From: Sphingobacterium spiritivorum ATCC 33861
Lineage (GTDB): Bacteria; Bacteroidota; Bacteroidia; Sphingobacteriales; Sphingobacteriaceae
Reading direction: 5' to 3'
Assembly: GCF_000143765.1 (NCBI RefSeq)
Contig: NZ_GL379771.1
Coordinates: forward strand, 558,001-622,000
Length of the DNA: 64,000 nt
Numbering within the stretch: the first letter of the stretch is position 1; each line of letters begins with the position of its first letter. The position numbers and the translations under genes were made by a program. The notes below the pieces were generated by a model that was not told the origin of the DNA, searched no databases, and saw only the letters and a list, made by a program, of their open reading frames with translations. This document shows positions 17,371 to 26,847 of this stretch, piece after piece.

Positions 17371-19131
17371 ATGTTGAATTTATTTGGGAAATATAACTTC
17401 AGGTCACGAAAAATCAGCGTAGAAAACAAACAACTCGCGATATTGAGCATATGCCTTATCGCCAGCGGGCTAAGCAATATTATTTTCAATCTGAATATTG
17501 TGTTTCCGATTGGCATCAATCTTCTGATCCTGACTGTAATATCGCTGCATCTGTATATTCTGAAACTGGCCCTTCAGAATAAAGCAACCGAACGCATTAA
17601 ATTCTGGTATTTCTGTTATTTAACCGGATGTCTTGCCGTCATATGGGCGCTGAATAATGGCTTAGACAGTAGCATACCCTTATTCTTTGTGTTTTATCTT
17701 ATGGCAGGTCTGCTTTCGTTATCCGACCCCTACAGATTACGGTTTGGCATATTCTTTCTGATTGTTTCTCTTTTTTGTCTGATCATTGATCATTTTTTTC
17801 CTCAATTTATTGTCCCTTATGCCAGCCAGAAGGAAAAACATATGGATCTGCTGTTTTCATTTGTGCTGACTCTGGTCATATCCACTATTATGATTTCCTC
17901 TTACAAAAGAGTCTATGACTATGAAAAGAAAGTATTGATCCTTCAGAAAAAGATGCTGAAACTTTCACAGAAAGAGTTAATCGCATCTAAGGAAGTGGCT
18001 GAGGCTGCAACCAAGGCCAAGTCAAAATTTATCATGACGATGAGCCATGAGATACGAACTCCTCTTAATGGTATTATCGGCACTATCGATCTTCTGAAAA
18101 CAACTAAACTAGACCAAAACCAACAATTACTTATAGAAAATCTTCAGGCCAGCAGCCATATTCTCTCTGATCTGGTTACTGATTTACTGGATATTTCCAG
18201 GATTGAAACCAATAAGTTCGAAATAAATTATACCACATTCAATCTAAATCAAAGCCTGACCTCTCTGAAGCATGTCGTTGATCCCATGCTGAAAAGTAAA
18301 GGTTTAAAACTGAATATCCGGACTGCAGAAAACACGCCTCCAGAACTCATTACAGATGAGGCCCGTTTCAAACAGATTCTGTTAAACTTATTAAGTAATG
18401 CTATAAAATTCACCCTTAAAGGGAATATCACAGTATATATCAGTTACATATTATTCCATGATAAATATGTCCTTGAATGCAAGGTGAAGGATACCGGAAT
18501 CGGTATAAAGAAAGAAAATATTGCCCGCCTGTTTGATCAGTTTTCACAGATTGAAGAACCACAGATTCCGGTTAATAAAGGAATCGGACTTGGGCTGGCC
18601 ATCTGTCAAAGATTACTGCATATACTGGGCGGACATATTGAAGTAGAAAGTGTATATGGTATCGGTACTACATTTACTTTCTGCCTGCCTGTACTACTTC
18701 CACAAAACCAAATTCCCCAAAAAATATATCAACAAAACCCAGACTTATCATTCATGAAAAAAAAACGCTTTCTTGTTGTAGAAGATAATAAAATCAATCA
18801 ATTGGTGCTCTGTAAAATGCTGGAAAAGCTACAGTATTCCTATCATGCTGTAGAGAATGGACTCGAGGCTGTAGAGACGCTTCAAAAGGAACATTTTGAC
18901 ATTATACTCATGGATATTCAGATGCCTGTAATGAATGGAATAGAGGCAACCAAAGTGATTTTAGAACTATACAACCAACGTCAGAAAGAAGTTCCTGTAA
19001 TCATTGGGTGTTCCGCCCATGCTTTAGAAATCGACCGTTCCAACTATATTCAGATGGGAATGAGCGACTTTATCATTAAACCTATTACTATGGATCATTT
19101 AAAAGATGTAATCAAGAAAAACAGTATTTAA
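17371..19131 (+). CDS. Orphan membrane-bound hybrid histidine kinase
   Basis: The 586-residue kinase has an N-terminal membrane domain of five or six helices (about 22-178), a short coiled coil, a HisKA domain with His226 in MSHEIRTPLNG, an ATPase (N box LLNLLSNAIKF, G1 box DTGIGI, G2 GIGLGLAIC) and a C-terminal receiver (about 467-583) with Asp515 in ILMDIQMP. There is no DNA-binding output, so phosphate must go to another protein, or the receiver tunes the kinase. No response regulator or phosphotransfer gene is adjacent. It may be co-transcribed with the DUF2752 gene 35 bases upstream. The membrane domain has no known sensor signature that I recognise. Confidence 0.9.
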   Translation: MLNLFGKYNFRSRKISVENKQLAILSICLIASGLSNIIFNLNIVFPIGINLLILTVISLHLYILKLALQNKATERIKFWYFCYLTGCLAVIWALNNGLDSSIPLFFVFYLMAGLLSLSDPYRLRFGIFFLIVSLFCLIIDHFFPQFIVPYASQKEKHMDLLFSFVLTLVISTIMISSYKRVYDYEKKVLILQKKMLKLSQKELIASKEVAEAATKAKSKFIMTMSHEIRTPLNGIIGTIDLLKTTKLDQNQQLLIENLQASSHILSDLVTDLLDISRIETNKFEINYTTFNLNQSLTSLKHVVDPMLKSKGLKLNIRTAENTPPELITDEARFKQILLNLLSNAIKFTLKGNITVYISYILFHDKYVLECKVKDTGIGIKKENIARLFDQFSQIEEPQIPVNKGIGLGLAICQRLLHILGGHIEVESVYGIGTTFTFCLPVLLPQNQIPQKIYQQNPDLSFMKKKRFLVVEDNKINQLVLCKMLEKLQYSYHAVENGLEAVETLQKEHFDIILMDIQMPVMNGIEATKVILELYNQRQKEVPVIIGCSAHALEIDRSNYIQMGMSDFIIKPITMDHLKDVIKKNSI

Positions 19132-19200
19132 TTATTTTTTTAAGATTAAACTTTTTGCAGAAAATATACTCTATATTAACATCGATTATATTTACACATT

Positions 19201-19581
19201 ATGATTCAACTATCTAACTTCAATTTTTTAAGAGCAGTCTTGATACTGCTTACTATTTTTATTTTCGGAAGCTGTAAAATGATATCCGGAGCATCAGGAC
19301 CTGATTTTACCAAAATACATGTAGGCATGGTTAAAGAGGATGTAATCAAACAAATAGGTAAACCCGGGGCTATTGTATCTTCAAAAAAGTACGATGATGG
19401 CATCTTAGAGGTTCATGAATACTATACCTGGCAACCTGAAGTTGTCATAGATTCGACAACAATCTACAGACAATATTGGTTATTCTATTTTAATAACGAA
19501 TTACAGGAGTGGGGAACTAAAAAGAGCTATTCTCCGGAAGATTACGACATTTATTACCGCAGATTCAGAGGACGTCACTAA
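19201..19581 (+). CDS. Small lipoprotein with a BamE/SmpA-like fold
   Basis: This 126-residue product has a lipoprotein signal with Cys25 (FGSC). The segment FTKIHVGMVKEDVIKQIGKPG is the pattern of SmpA/OmlA (BamE)-like domains, in which a helix pair precedes a small sheet. BamE proper is part of the outer-membrane barrel assembly machine, but many unrelated small lipoproteins share this fold, so no symbol is given. It is a single gene, ended by the bidirectional hairpin shared with groEL. Confidence 0.7.
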   Translation: MIQLSNFNFLRAVLILLTIFIFGSCKMISGASGPDFTKIHVGMVKEDVIKQIGKPGAIVSSKKYDDGILEVHEYYTWQPEVVIDSTTIYRQYWLFYFNNELQEWGTKKSYSPEDYDIYYRRFRGRH

Positions 19582-19596
19582 TAAAAAAATAAACGC

Positions 19597-19634
19597 AAAG
19601 AGGGCGTTGCAAAATTCTGCAACGCCCTCTTTTT
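19597..19634. terminator. Bidirectional terminator between the small lipoprotein gene and groEL
   Basis: The 12-bp perfect stem (19600-19611 with 19618-19629, extendable by A-T pairs) with a six-base loop is followed by TTTTT on the plus strand. The A-rich flank gives a T-rich tail on the minus strand. It sits between two convergent genes and can end both. Confidence 0.9.
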
Positions 19635-19652
19635 ATATTTAGCTGTATGATA

Positions 19653-21296
<1,644 letters not shown>

Positions 21297-21373
21297 TTAG
21301 ATTATTAGTATTTAGATAAGAAGATATTGCCTTATTATCCCTTTTACTCTGATGTTGTTATTAAATTAAAAGA

Positions 21374-21649
21374 CTAAAGAACAGCGTAAATATCAGCTTC
21401 ACGCATAATTAGATATTCTTTTCCTTCGTAAGTAATCTCTGTACCTGCATACTTGCCATATAACACTTTATCGCCAACTTTAACAGTTAGAGGCTCGTCT
21501 ACTTTACCACTACCTACAGCTACAACAGTTCCGCTTTGAGGTTTTTCTTTTGCCGTATCAGGGATATAAATACCTGATGCTGTTTTTTCTTCTGCAGGAG
21601 CAGCTTCTATTACCACTCTGTCTCCGATAGGTTTAATGTTTAATGCCAT
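21374..21649 (-). CDS. groES: Co-chaperonin GroES (Hsp10)
   Basis: The lid of the GroEL chamber has 91 residues. It carries the family pattern [11 protein letters not shown], the mobile loop region ([17 protein letters not shown]) and [14 protein letters not shown]. It is the first gene of the groES-groEL unit. Its ATG is preceded at eight bases by AGGAGA, a true Shine-Dalgarno sequence that almost all other genes in the window lack. Upstream lies a candidate sigma-54 promoter and a cluster of TGACA/TGTCA boxes; the classic HrcA/CIRCE operator (TTAGCACTC-N9-GAGTGCTAA) is not present. Confidence 0.98.
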   Translation of the reverse strand: MALNIKPIGDRVVIEAAPAEEKTASGIYIPDTAKEKPQSGTVVAVGSGKVDEPLTVKVGDKVLYGKYAGTEITYEGKEYLIMREADIYAVL

Positions 21650-21657
21650 AATATTAT

Positions 21658-21663
21658 TCTCCT
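21658..21663 (-). promoter_or_regulatory. Strong Shine-Dalgarno sequence of groES
   Basis: AGGAGA on the minus strand, eight bases before the groES ATG. It fits the anti-Shine-Dalgarno end of 16S rRNA at classic spacing, which is rare among Bacteroidota genes. Confidence 0.7.
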
Positions 21664-21684
21664 ATTATTTTTAATTGATTGTTT

Positions 21685-21700
21685 ATGTAAAAGTTTACAT
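21685..21700. promoter_or_regulatory. 16-bp palindrome in the groES leader
   Basis: ATGTAAAAGTTTACAT has two perfect 7-base arms around AG. It lies between the candidate sigma-54 element and the groES start, close to where transcription would begin. It may be an operator or an mRNA hairpin. Confidence 0.35.
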
Positions 21701-21710
21701 GAACAAGTCA

Positions 21711-21726
21711 ACATCAATTATGCCAA
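21711..21726 (-). promoter_or_regulatory. Candidate sigma-54 promoter of groESL
   Basis: The minus strand reads TTGGCATAATTGATGT. Compared with the sigma-54 consensus TTGGCACG-N4-TTGCW, the minus-24 part TTGGCA is exact and the spacing is right, while the minus-12 part is ATGT, keeping the G of TTGC but not its C. The start of transcription would fall near 21700, about 50 bases before the groES ATG. The match is suggestive, not decisive. Confidence 0.4.
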
Positions 21727-21747
21727 AGGATGTTTTTAAAGTTTTGT

Positions 21748-21825
21748 TGTCAATTTTTCACAAAAAGTCTGAAATTTCTGACAGAGGCGTTTTTTTCAGT
21801 GTCATGATGTCAGCCACAGATGACA
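21748..21825. promoter_or_regulatory. Cluster of TGACA/TGTCA boxes upstream of groES
   Basis: Five copies of the pentamer occur in 78 bases: 21748-21752, 21779-21783, 21800-21804, 21808-21812 and 21821-21825. Two of them form TGTCA-TGA-TGTCA as a direct repeat, with an inverted copy eight bases on. A near-perfect 16-bp palindrome (GTCTGAAATTTCTGAC, 21767-21782) overlaps the second copy. The cluster sits roughly 50-125 bases before the expected start point, a normal distance for activator sites of a sigma-54 promoter. Confidence 0.4.
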
Positions 21826-21858
21826 TAAAAAAAGCCCTGTTCATGTTGAATAGGGCTT
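21825..21858 (-). terminator. Terminator of the secG operon
   Basis: On the minus strand AAGCCCT (from 21858) pairs with AGGGCTT (to 21832) and is followed by a run of T ending near 21826. It lies 26 bases after the secG stop and separates that operon from groES. Confidence 0.85.
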
Positions 21859-21883
21859 GAATATTGTTTTCTTTAAAAGTCTA

Positions 21884-22255
21884 TTATTTTGCAGAATCTG
21901 TTTTACCAGGAGCTGCAGCAGGTGCTTGTTGTTGTTGTTGTTGTTGTTGTGCAGGATTCAGATTTAAAGGACCTTGCTGAGCCGGAGCCTCAATCTGATC
22001 ACTTAATCCACCCTTTGAAGCTGCTCCGCCTTTAGACGGGCCCAGGATATTGACAGCCAGACAAAATACCATTAAAGCTATGACCAATGTCCATGTTCCT
22101 TTTTCCAGAAAATCACCTGTACGTTTTACGCCCATCAAATTTGATCCTCCTGAAAATCCTGAAGAAAGACCTCCTCCTTTTGGATTTTGAATCAACACCA
22201 TAAGTGCCAACAGTACACTGGTTAATATGATCAAGACAATTAATAATGTTTGCAT
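21884..22255 (-). CDS. secG: Protein-export channel subunit SecG
   Basis: The 123-residue inner-membrane protein helps SecYEG move proteins across the membrane. It has two membrane helices (about 2-22 and 52-72) joined by the conserved loop IQNPKGGGLSSGFSGGSNLMG and the motif RTGDFLEKGTW. The C-terminal tail is long and low in complexity, with eight consecutive Gln encoded by a pure CAA repeat, then Ala/Pro. It follows the TPR-protein gene by 17 bases and ends the operon at a terminator. Confidence 0.95.
   Translation of the reverse strand: MQTLLIVLIILTSVLLALMVLIQNPKGGGLSSGFSGGSNLMGVKRTGDFLEKGTWTLVIALMVFCLAVNILGPSKGGAASKGGLSDQIEAPAQQGPLNLNPAQQQQQQQQAPAAAPGKTDSAK
21926..21949. repeat. Trinucleotide repeat (TTG)8 in secG
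   Basis: Eight perfect TTG units on the plus strand (CAA on the coding strand) encode the poly-Gln stretch of the SecG tail. Length changes by slippage would stay in frame. Confidence 0.9.
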
Positions 22256-22272
22256 TTCTTTGTATTATTTAT

Positions 22273-23409
22273 TTAGTTTAATTTTTGCTCTAATTCTTTA
22301 ATGCGGCCAGCAAAGTAAGCATTTTTTTCCGGGAATTTCAAAATTAATTTTTTATACACCTCAATCGCTTTCGGAAACAAGCCCTGATCTGCATAAATAA
22401 TTGCTAATGTCTCGGTGACCAGCGTAAATTGTTCTTCGGCGCTTTTTCTGGCTTTGTTCTCCATGTTCAGCTGATCGGCCTGAGGAGGTTTAATCTGTGG
22501 TTCTTCCCGAATAAATTTTTCAATAACATCATCCAGCTTCTTCGGAAGGGGTTGCACAGGCTTATGCTTTACTTCTTCGCTCAGTTTGGCTTCAGGTGAT
22601 TGTGAACGGAAAACATGCTCGCGAATCTGCTGATCCAGAATATGTTCATCTAATTTGGACGGATCAAACTGACCTTTCTGGGGCTTTGGCAATTTGACTT
22701 CTGCAAATGGTCGGTACGTACCGGCATGTTCCAAGCGTGTCTTGTGTAACCACCACAGAAAACTATAAGGCATCAGATCATCATGATAAAGACTGACTCT
22801 TTCTTCTTCTTCTTCTGAAGAAACCTGTACAATTTCTTCACCAGACAGCTGAAATTCAGTAAAATATTCTTTTTCAAGTTCCGCCGTTTCTTCCTCCTGT
22901 GGATCCGGTACAATCTCTTCACCGGATAATTGAAACTCCGGAAAATACTCCTTTTCAAGCTGAGCCTCTTCCATTTCATTTGCAACTTCCACCGGCTCCT
23001 CTTCTATAACTTCCTCCTCCACATATTCGGTCGGAACAGTTTCTTCCTTAGTTTCAGTATAGGATTCGTTATCTATACTGATTGATTCCTCTTCTTTCTC
23101 AGCAGATACCTGATCTACATCTTCAAAGGCAATGTAGCCATCCGGCTCTGCTTCCAATTCCGGTACAAGGAGAGGTTGTCTGCTTACATATTCGGACAAC
23201 CAGGCTGCATTGGGAGCATACAATAATGCTAATGAATTGTGCGACAAGGTTCCTGTTGACAGAAACTGCTGACGCTCATATGCAAAACGAATAGGTTGTG
23301 CATAAGGATATTCTTCCACTAAGCGCTGCAGATCTTCAGCCGGAAGTTGTCCGGGATCTGCCAATGCCTGATGAAATATTTCAACCTTAGACTTACTTGT
23401 ATTTTCCAT
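22273..23409 (-). CDS. Acidic cytoplasmic protein with a C-terminal TPR
   Basis: The product is 378 residues from the ATG at 23409; an in-frame ATG at 23433 would run 14 bases into the upstream lptE-like gene. There is no signal peptide. The N-terminal 90 residues are ordered, about 90-205 are extremely rich in Glu and low in complexity, and a TPR motif closes the protein (FTLVTETLAIIYADQGLFPKAIEVYKK..., about 335-378). The acidic part contains two copies of a 27-codon unit. The family is found between lptE and secG in other Bacteroidota as far as I recall; its role is not known. Confidence 0.8.
   Translation of the reverse strand: MENTSKSKVEIFHQALADPGQLPAEDLQRLVEEYPYAQPIRFAYERQQFLSTGTLSHNSLALLYAPNAAWLSEYVSRQPLLVPELEAEPDGYIAFEDVDQVSAEKEEESISIDNESYTETKEETVPTEYVEEEVIEEEPVEVANEMEEAQLEKEYFPEFQLSGEEIVPDPQEEETAELEKEYFTEFQLSGEEIVQVSSEEEEERVSLYHDDLMPYSFLWWLHKTRLEHAGTYRPFAEVKLPKPQKGQFDPSKLDEHILDQQIREHVFRSQSPEAKLSEEVKHKPVQPLPKKLDDVIEKFIREEPQIKPPQADQLNMENKARKSAEEQFTLVTETLAIIYADQGLFPKAIEVYKKLILKFPEKNAYFAGRIKELEQKLN
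22827..22959 (-). repeat. Imperfect 81-bp tandem duplication in the acidic TPR gene
   Basis: Two 52-bp copies (22827-22878 and 22908-22959), spaced 81 bases apart, encode LEKEYF-T/P-EFQLSGEEIV. They differ at many third positions, so the duplication is old and selection has kept the peptide. Confidence 0.8.
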
Positions 23410-23419
23410 AATGTATAGG

Positions 23420-23944
23420 CTACCAATTCGCAAATGCGCGGTTATATATATCTTCCGTCAGCATTTCAATAATATCTTTCGTCAATCCTTCCTCCTGCGA
23501 CTGAACCGTTCCGGAAAAATCTTTGAAACGTGTGAACGTCTGCTCGCTAAAACCATCCTCCGGTTTTTTCTGATTGGTATAAGTTACTTTGACTGTGATT
23601 GTCAGCCGGTTCAACGCTGCCATATCCGTACGAGCCTCAACAGCAGCTGGCGTAATTGTATAATTTGTAATAAATCCTTCGAAGATAGCATCCCCGCCTG
23701 TGTTGACCTGACTAAGTCTGGTCTGATTACGAAAACGGGTTTTGAGAGCCTCTGTAAAGTTTTGACTTAATGTAGCATACACCATAGGTGCGATATTTTC
23801 GAAGAACTGTACATTTACAGTTTTCATATCCGCAGGAATGGAACCTCCTGTAAAACTATATTTTACACCACAACTGGAAACGGTAAACAGCATCACAGTT
23901 GCCGTTATTATCAGATTTAGATAGACTTGCTTTAACTTACGCAT
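23420..23944 (-). CDS. lptE: LptE-like LPS-assembly lipoprotein
   Basis: This 174-residue lipoprotein (Cys25 in TVSSC) matches the Bacteroidota LptE-like family: the opening CGVKYSFTGGSIP, the beta strand KTVNVQFFENIAP, and the later ITNYTITPAAV. LptE plugs the LptD barrel and helps place lipopolysaccharide in the outer membrane. The gene sits 11 bases after the sigma-54 activator gene and 10 bases before the acidic TPR gene, in one operon with miaB and secG. The assignment rests on family pattern and context. Confidence 0.85.
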   Translation of the reverse strand: MRKLKQVYLNLIITATVMLFTVSSCGVKYSFTGGSIPADMKTVNVQFFENIAPMVYATLSQNFTEALKTRFRNQTRLSQVNTGGDAIFEGFITNYTITPAAVEARTDMAALNRLTITVKVTYTNQKKPEDGFSEQTFTRFKDFSGTVQSQEEGLTKDIIEMLTEDIYNRAFANW

Positions 23945-23955
23945 CGGGTCGAATA

Positions 23956-25212
23956 TTAATCTAAATTTAAGTCTTTAATTTTTCTATAGAGTGTCCGCTC
24001 TGAAATACCCAATTCCTGAGCAGCAGCTTTACGCTTACCTTTATGCTTTTTCAACGCTTTCTTGATCAGATCGGACTCTTTTTCTGTCAATGAAAGAGAT
24101 TCTTCCACTTCTTCCACATCCTGTGTCTCATACGAGTTGAAGTCAACATTAGGCGAATGAGCCGGACGGGCATTATGGATCGTCCATGAGGATTCGGATT
24201 GCTCAGCCAGCATGGATGATGCAGGCTGTACTTCCTGATACAATTGATTGATGTAAGGCGAATTTTGATCAAAAGTACTGGGGTTAACTCCTTTCTGGAT
24301 TAATTCGACCACAAGCTTCTTCAGATCTACCATATCCTTTTTCATATCGAACAATACCTTATACAAGATATCGCGTTCTGAAAAGTCATCTTTTGGTGCA
24401 TTTTGAGGCACGAAAACCGGCAGATTTGAATGCTCCGCAGGAAGATAGTTCTGAAGGATAACCGCATTTACAATACGTTCTTTTTCCAATACCGCAATCT
24501 GTTCAGCAATATTCTTTAGCTGACGCACATTCCCCGGCCAACTGTAGTTCATGAGCGACTGTTGCGCATCATCTGTAAGTTGTACACCCGGACTGCGGTA
24601 CTTATCAGCAAAATCAACAACAAACTTTCTAAAAAGCAGATTAATATCTTCTTTACGCTCCCGCAACGCAGGAATGCGCAATGGAACGGTATTCAAACGA
24701 TAATACAGGTCTTCTCTGAATTTACCTTTTTTTACTGCTTCAAACATATCCACATTTGTTGCAGCCACTACACGGACATTTGTTTTCTGAACTTTTGAAG
24801 ATCCGACACGGATATATTCTCCGGTTTCCAGAACTCTCAACAAACGTGCCTGAGTACCTAAAGGTAATTCACCCACTTCGTCCAAAAAGATGGTACCTCC
24901 GTCTACGACTTCAAAATATCCTTTACGTGCTTCATGTGCTCCTGTGAAAGATCCTTTCTCATGGCCAAAAAGCTCTGAATCAATAGTCCCTTCGGGAATA
25001 GCTCCACAATTGACGGCGATAAAGGGGCCGTGTTTGCGCGAACTTAACTGATGTATGATATGTGAGAATACTTCCTTACCACTGCCACTCTCTCCCTGAA
25101 TCAATACGGAAATATCTGTGGGAGCGACCTGTCTGGCCACATCGATTGCTCTGTTGAGTAAAGGAGAGTTGCCAATTATACCAAATCTGTTTTTTATATC
25201 TTGATTATCCAC
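23956..25212 (-). CDS. Sigma-54-dependent transcriptional activator without receiver domain
   Basis: The 418-residue enhancer-binding protein starts almost directly with its AAA+ domain (about 8-240), so it lacks an N-terminal sensory domain, like PspF. Seen motifs: Walker A GESGSGKE at 40-47, the sigma-54 contact loop GSFTGA at 87-92 (Ser in place of the usual Ala), Walker B IFLDE at 108-112, and WPGNVRQLKN near 228. A linker of about 110 residues precedes a Fis-type helix-turn-helix (about 385-418, AAAQELGISERTLYRKI). The start codon is GTG. It lies between miaB and lptE. With no sensor part, its activity is probably set by level or by a partner. The groES upstream boxes are a candidate target. 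Confidence 0.93.
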   Translation of the reverse strand: MDNQDIKNRFGIIGNSPLLNRAIDVARQVAPTDISVLIQGESGSGKEVFSHIIHQLSSRKHGPFIAVNCGAIPEGTIDSELFGHEKGSFTGAHEARKGYFEVVDGGTIFLDEVGELPLGTQARLLRVLETGEYIRVGSSKVQKTNVRVVAATNVDMFEAVKKGKFREDLYYRLNTVPLRIPALRERKEDINLLFRKFVVDFADKYRSPGVQLTDDAQQSLMNYSWPGNVRQLKNIAEQIAVLEKERIVNAVILQNYLPAEHSNLPVFVPQNAPKDDFSERDILYKVLFDMKKDMVDLKKLVVELIQKGVNPSTFDQNSPYINQLYQEVQPASSMLAEQSESSWTIHNARPAHSPNVDFNSYETQDVEEVEESLSLTEKESDLIKKALKKHKGKRKAAAQELGISERTLYRKIKDLNLD

Positions 25213-25254
25213 AGTTTTATTTCTTTAAGAAATTTGAAGATTAATTTTGTTTCG

Positions 25255-26691
25255 TTACTCTACGATACGACCAAGTAAAGTAGCTGAAGTACAGGACTCT
25301 CCAATTACATTTACATAATCTCCTATTTTATAACGATTATCTACAGGGAACACGACCATTGCATTCTGATCATTACGTCCGGCAAAGTCTTGATCTGATC
25401 TTTTGGAATATCCTTCAATCAGTATTTTATGCACTTTCCCTACAAAATTCTGAATGCGGTAATGACTGTGTAAACGCTGTTTGGCTACAACTTCTGTCAA
25501 ACGACGTTTTTTGATTTCCTCCGGAATATCATCTTCATAACGTTTGGCCGCCAGTGTGCCCGGTCTTTCCGAATATGCAAACATATATGCATAGTCATAT
25601 TTGACATAGTCCATCATGGAAAGCGTTTCCTGATGTTCTTCTTCTGTCTCTGTACAGAATCCTGTGATCACATCTGTAGAAATACCACATTCCGGCAGAA
25701 TGCGACGAATCGCATCAACACGATCTATATACCATGCTCTGTCATATGTACGATTCATCAATTCCAATACTCTGGAATTACCGGACTGTACAGGAAGGTG
25801 TATATAATTGCAGATATTTTCATATCTGGCCATGGTATGTAATACTTCGTCTGTAATATCTTTAGGATGGGAGGTCGAAAACCGAACGCGTAACAGCGGG
25901 CTTACATCTGCTACTTTTGCCAGTAGCTGAGCAAAATTAACAGGTTCTGCCGGAGATTCTCCTTCTGCAACCGGTGCAGTAAACTTATAGGAGTCCACAT
26001 TCTGCCCTAATAAAGTCACTTCTCTGTATCCGGCATTGAACAGGTCCTGTGCTTCCTTAATGATGGAATCAACATCTCTGCTTCGCTCACGGCCACGTGT
26101 AAACGGTACGACACAGAAAGAACACATATTGTCACAGCCTCTCATAATAGAAATAAAAGCTGTAATTCCATTGGTATTCAGACGTACCGGATTAATATCT
26201 GCATAGGTCTCTTCTCTGGACAGCAATACATTGACAGCTTTTGCCCCGTCATCGACCTGTTCGATCAGATTGGGAAGGTCACGGTATGCATCCGGTCCTA
26301 CTACGACATCGACCAGTTTTTCTTCTTCTAAGAACTTAGATTTCAAACGTTCAGCCATACAGCCTAATACACCTACGATCATGCCCGGATTTTTGGATTT
26401 TGCAAATTCAAACTCCTTCAAACGATTACGCACGCGGGTTTCGGCATTTTCACGGATAGAACAGGTATTGATAAATACGACATCCGCTTCATTGAAGTCT
26501 TTCGTCGTCTCAAAACCTTTATCCATTAAAATAGAAGCTACGATTTCACTGTCAGAAAAGTTCATCTGACAGCCGTAACTCTCTATATAAAGCTTTCTTC
26601 CGTTACTATTTTCCGCGCTTGCCTCCAACTGCAAAGCCTCTCCCTGACGGGATTCGTCATGCTCTTTAGTGCTATGTGATAAATCTATCAT
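25255..26691 (-). CDS. miaB: tRNA-2-methylthio-N6-dimethylallyladenosine synthase MiaB
   Basis: This radical-SAM methylthiotransferase adds the methylthio group at A37 of tRNAs that read UNN codons. The 478-residue protein has the UPF0004 domain with the first iron-sulfur ligand at Cys41 ([14 protein letters not shown]), the radical SAM cluster motif CDNMCSFC in [17 protein letters not shown], and a C-terminal TRAM domain (about 410-478). The start ATG at 26691 is preferred over an in-frame TTG two codons earlier. It is the first gene of the minus-strand operon leading to secG, with an exact TAACTTTG element 20 bases upstream. Confidence 0.97.
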   Translation of the reverse strand: MIDLSHSTKEHDESRQGEALQLEASAENSNGRKLYIESYGCQMNFSDSEIVASILMDKGFETTKDFNEADVVFINTCSIRENAETRVRNRLKEFEFAKSKNPGMIVGVLGCMAERLKSKFLEEEKLVDVVVGPDAYRDLPNLIEQVDDGAKAVNVLLSREETYADINPVRLNTNGITAFISIMRGCDNMCSFCVVPFTRGRERSRDVDSIIKEAQDLFNAGYREVTLLGQNVDSYKFTAPVAEGESPAEPVNFAQLLAKVADVSPLLRVRFSTSHPKDITDEVLHTMARYENICNYIHLPVQSGNSRVLELMNRTYDRAWYIDRVDAIRRILPECGISTDVITGFCTETEEEHQETLSMMDYVKYDYAYMFAYSERPGTLAAKRYEDDIPEEIKKRRLTEVVAKQRLHSHYRIQNFVGKVHKILIEGYSKRSDQDFAGRNDQNAMVVFPVDNRYKIGDYVNVIGESCTSATLLGRIVE

Positions 26692-26710
26692 TGTCAAAAT
26701 TCAAAGAATA

Positions 26711-26718
26711 CAAAGTTA
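26711..26718 (-). promoter_or_regulatory. Candidate minus-7 element of the miaB operon
   Basis: The minus strand reads TAACTTTG, an exact TAnnTTTG match, 20 bases before the miaB ATG. A TTTTG lies 14 bases further up, somewhat close for the minus-33 element. Confidence 0.45.
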
Positions 26719-26786
26719 GGAATAAAAAATCACAAAACGTGACATATTGGCAGGATAAACAAGCTTTGACTAAAATTTAACATTCC

Positions 26787-26822
26787 AAAAAGAAAGGGCA
26801 TTATCCTCGCGACAATGCCCTT
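26787..26822 (-). terminator. Terminator of the OmpA-family lipoprotein gene
   Basis: A 9-bp stem (AAGGGCATT at 26794-26802 with AATGCCCTT at 26814-26822) is followed on the minus strand by TTTCTTTTT. It starts 26 bases after the stop codon. Confidence 0.85.
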
Positions 26823-26847
26823 CCGGTAAAAGTTTAAAAAGTATTAT

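Noticed and set aside
21650..21880. CIRCE/HrcA operator before groES
   Set aside because: No TTAGCACTC-N9-GAGTGCTAA or close variant; the palindrome present has a different sequence and spacing.
21926..21949. (TTG)8 repeat in secG as a phase-variation switch
   Set aside because: The unit is three bases, so slippage keeps the frame and only changes the Gln count; it is in a low-complexity tail.
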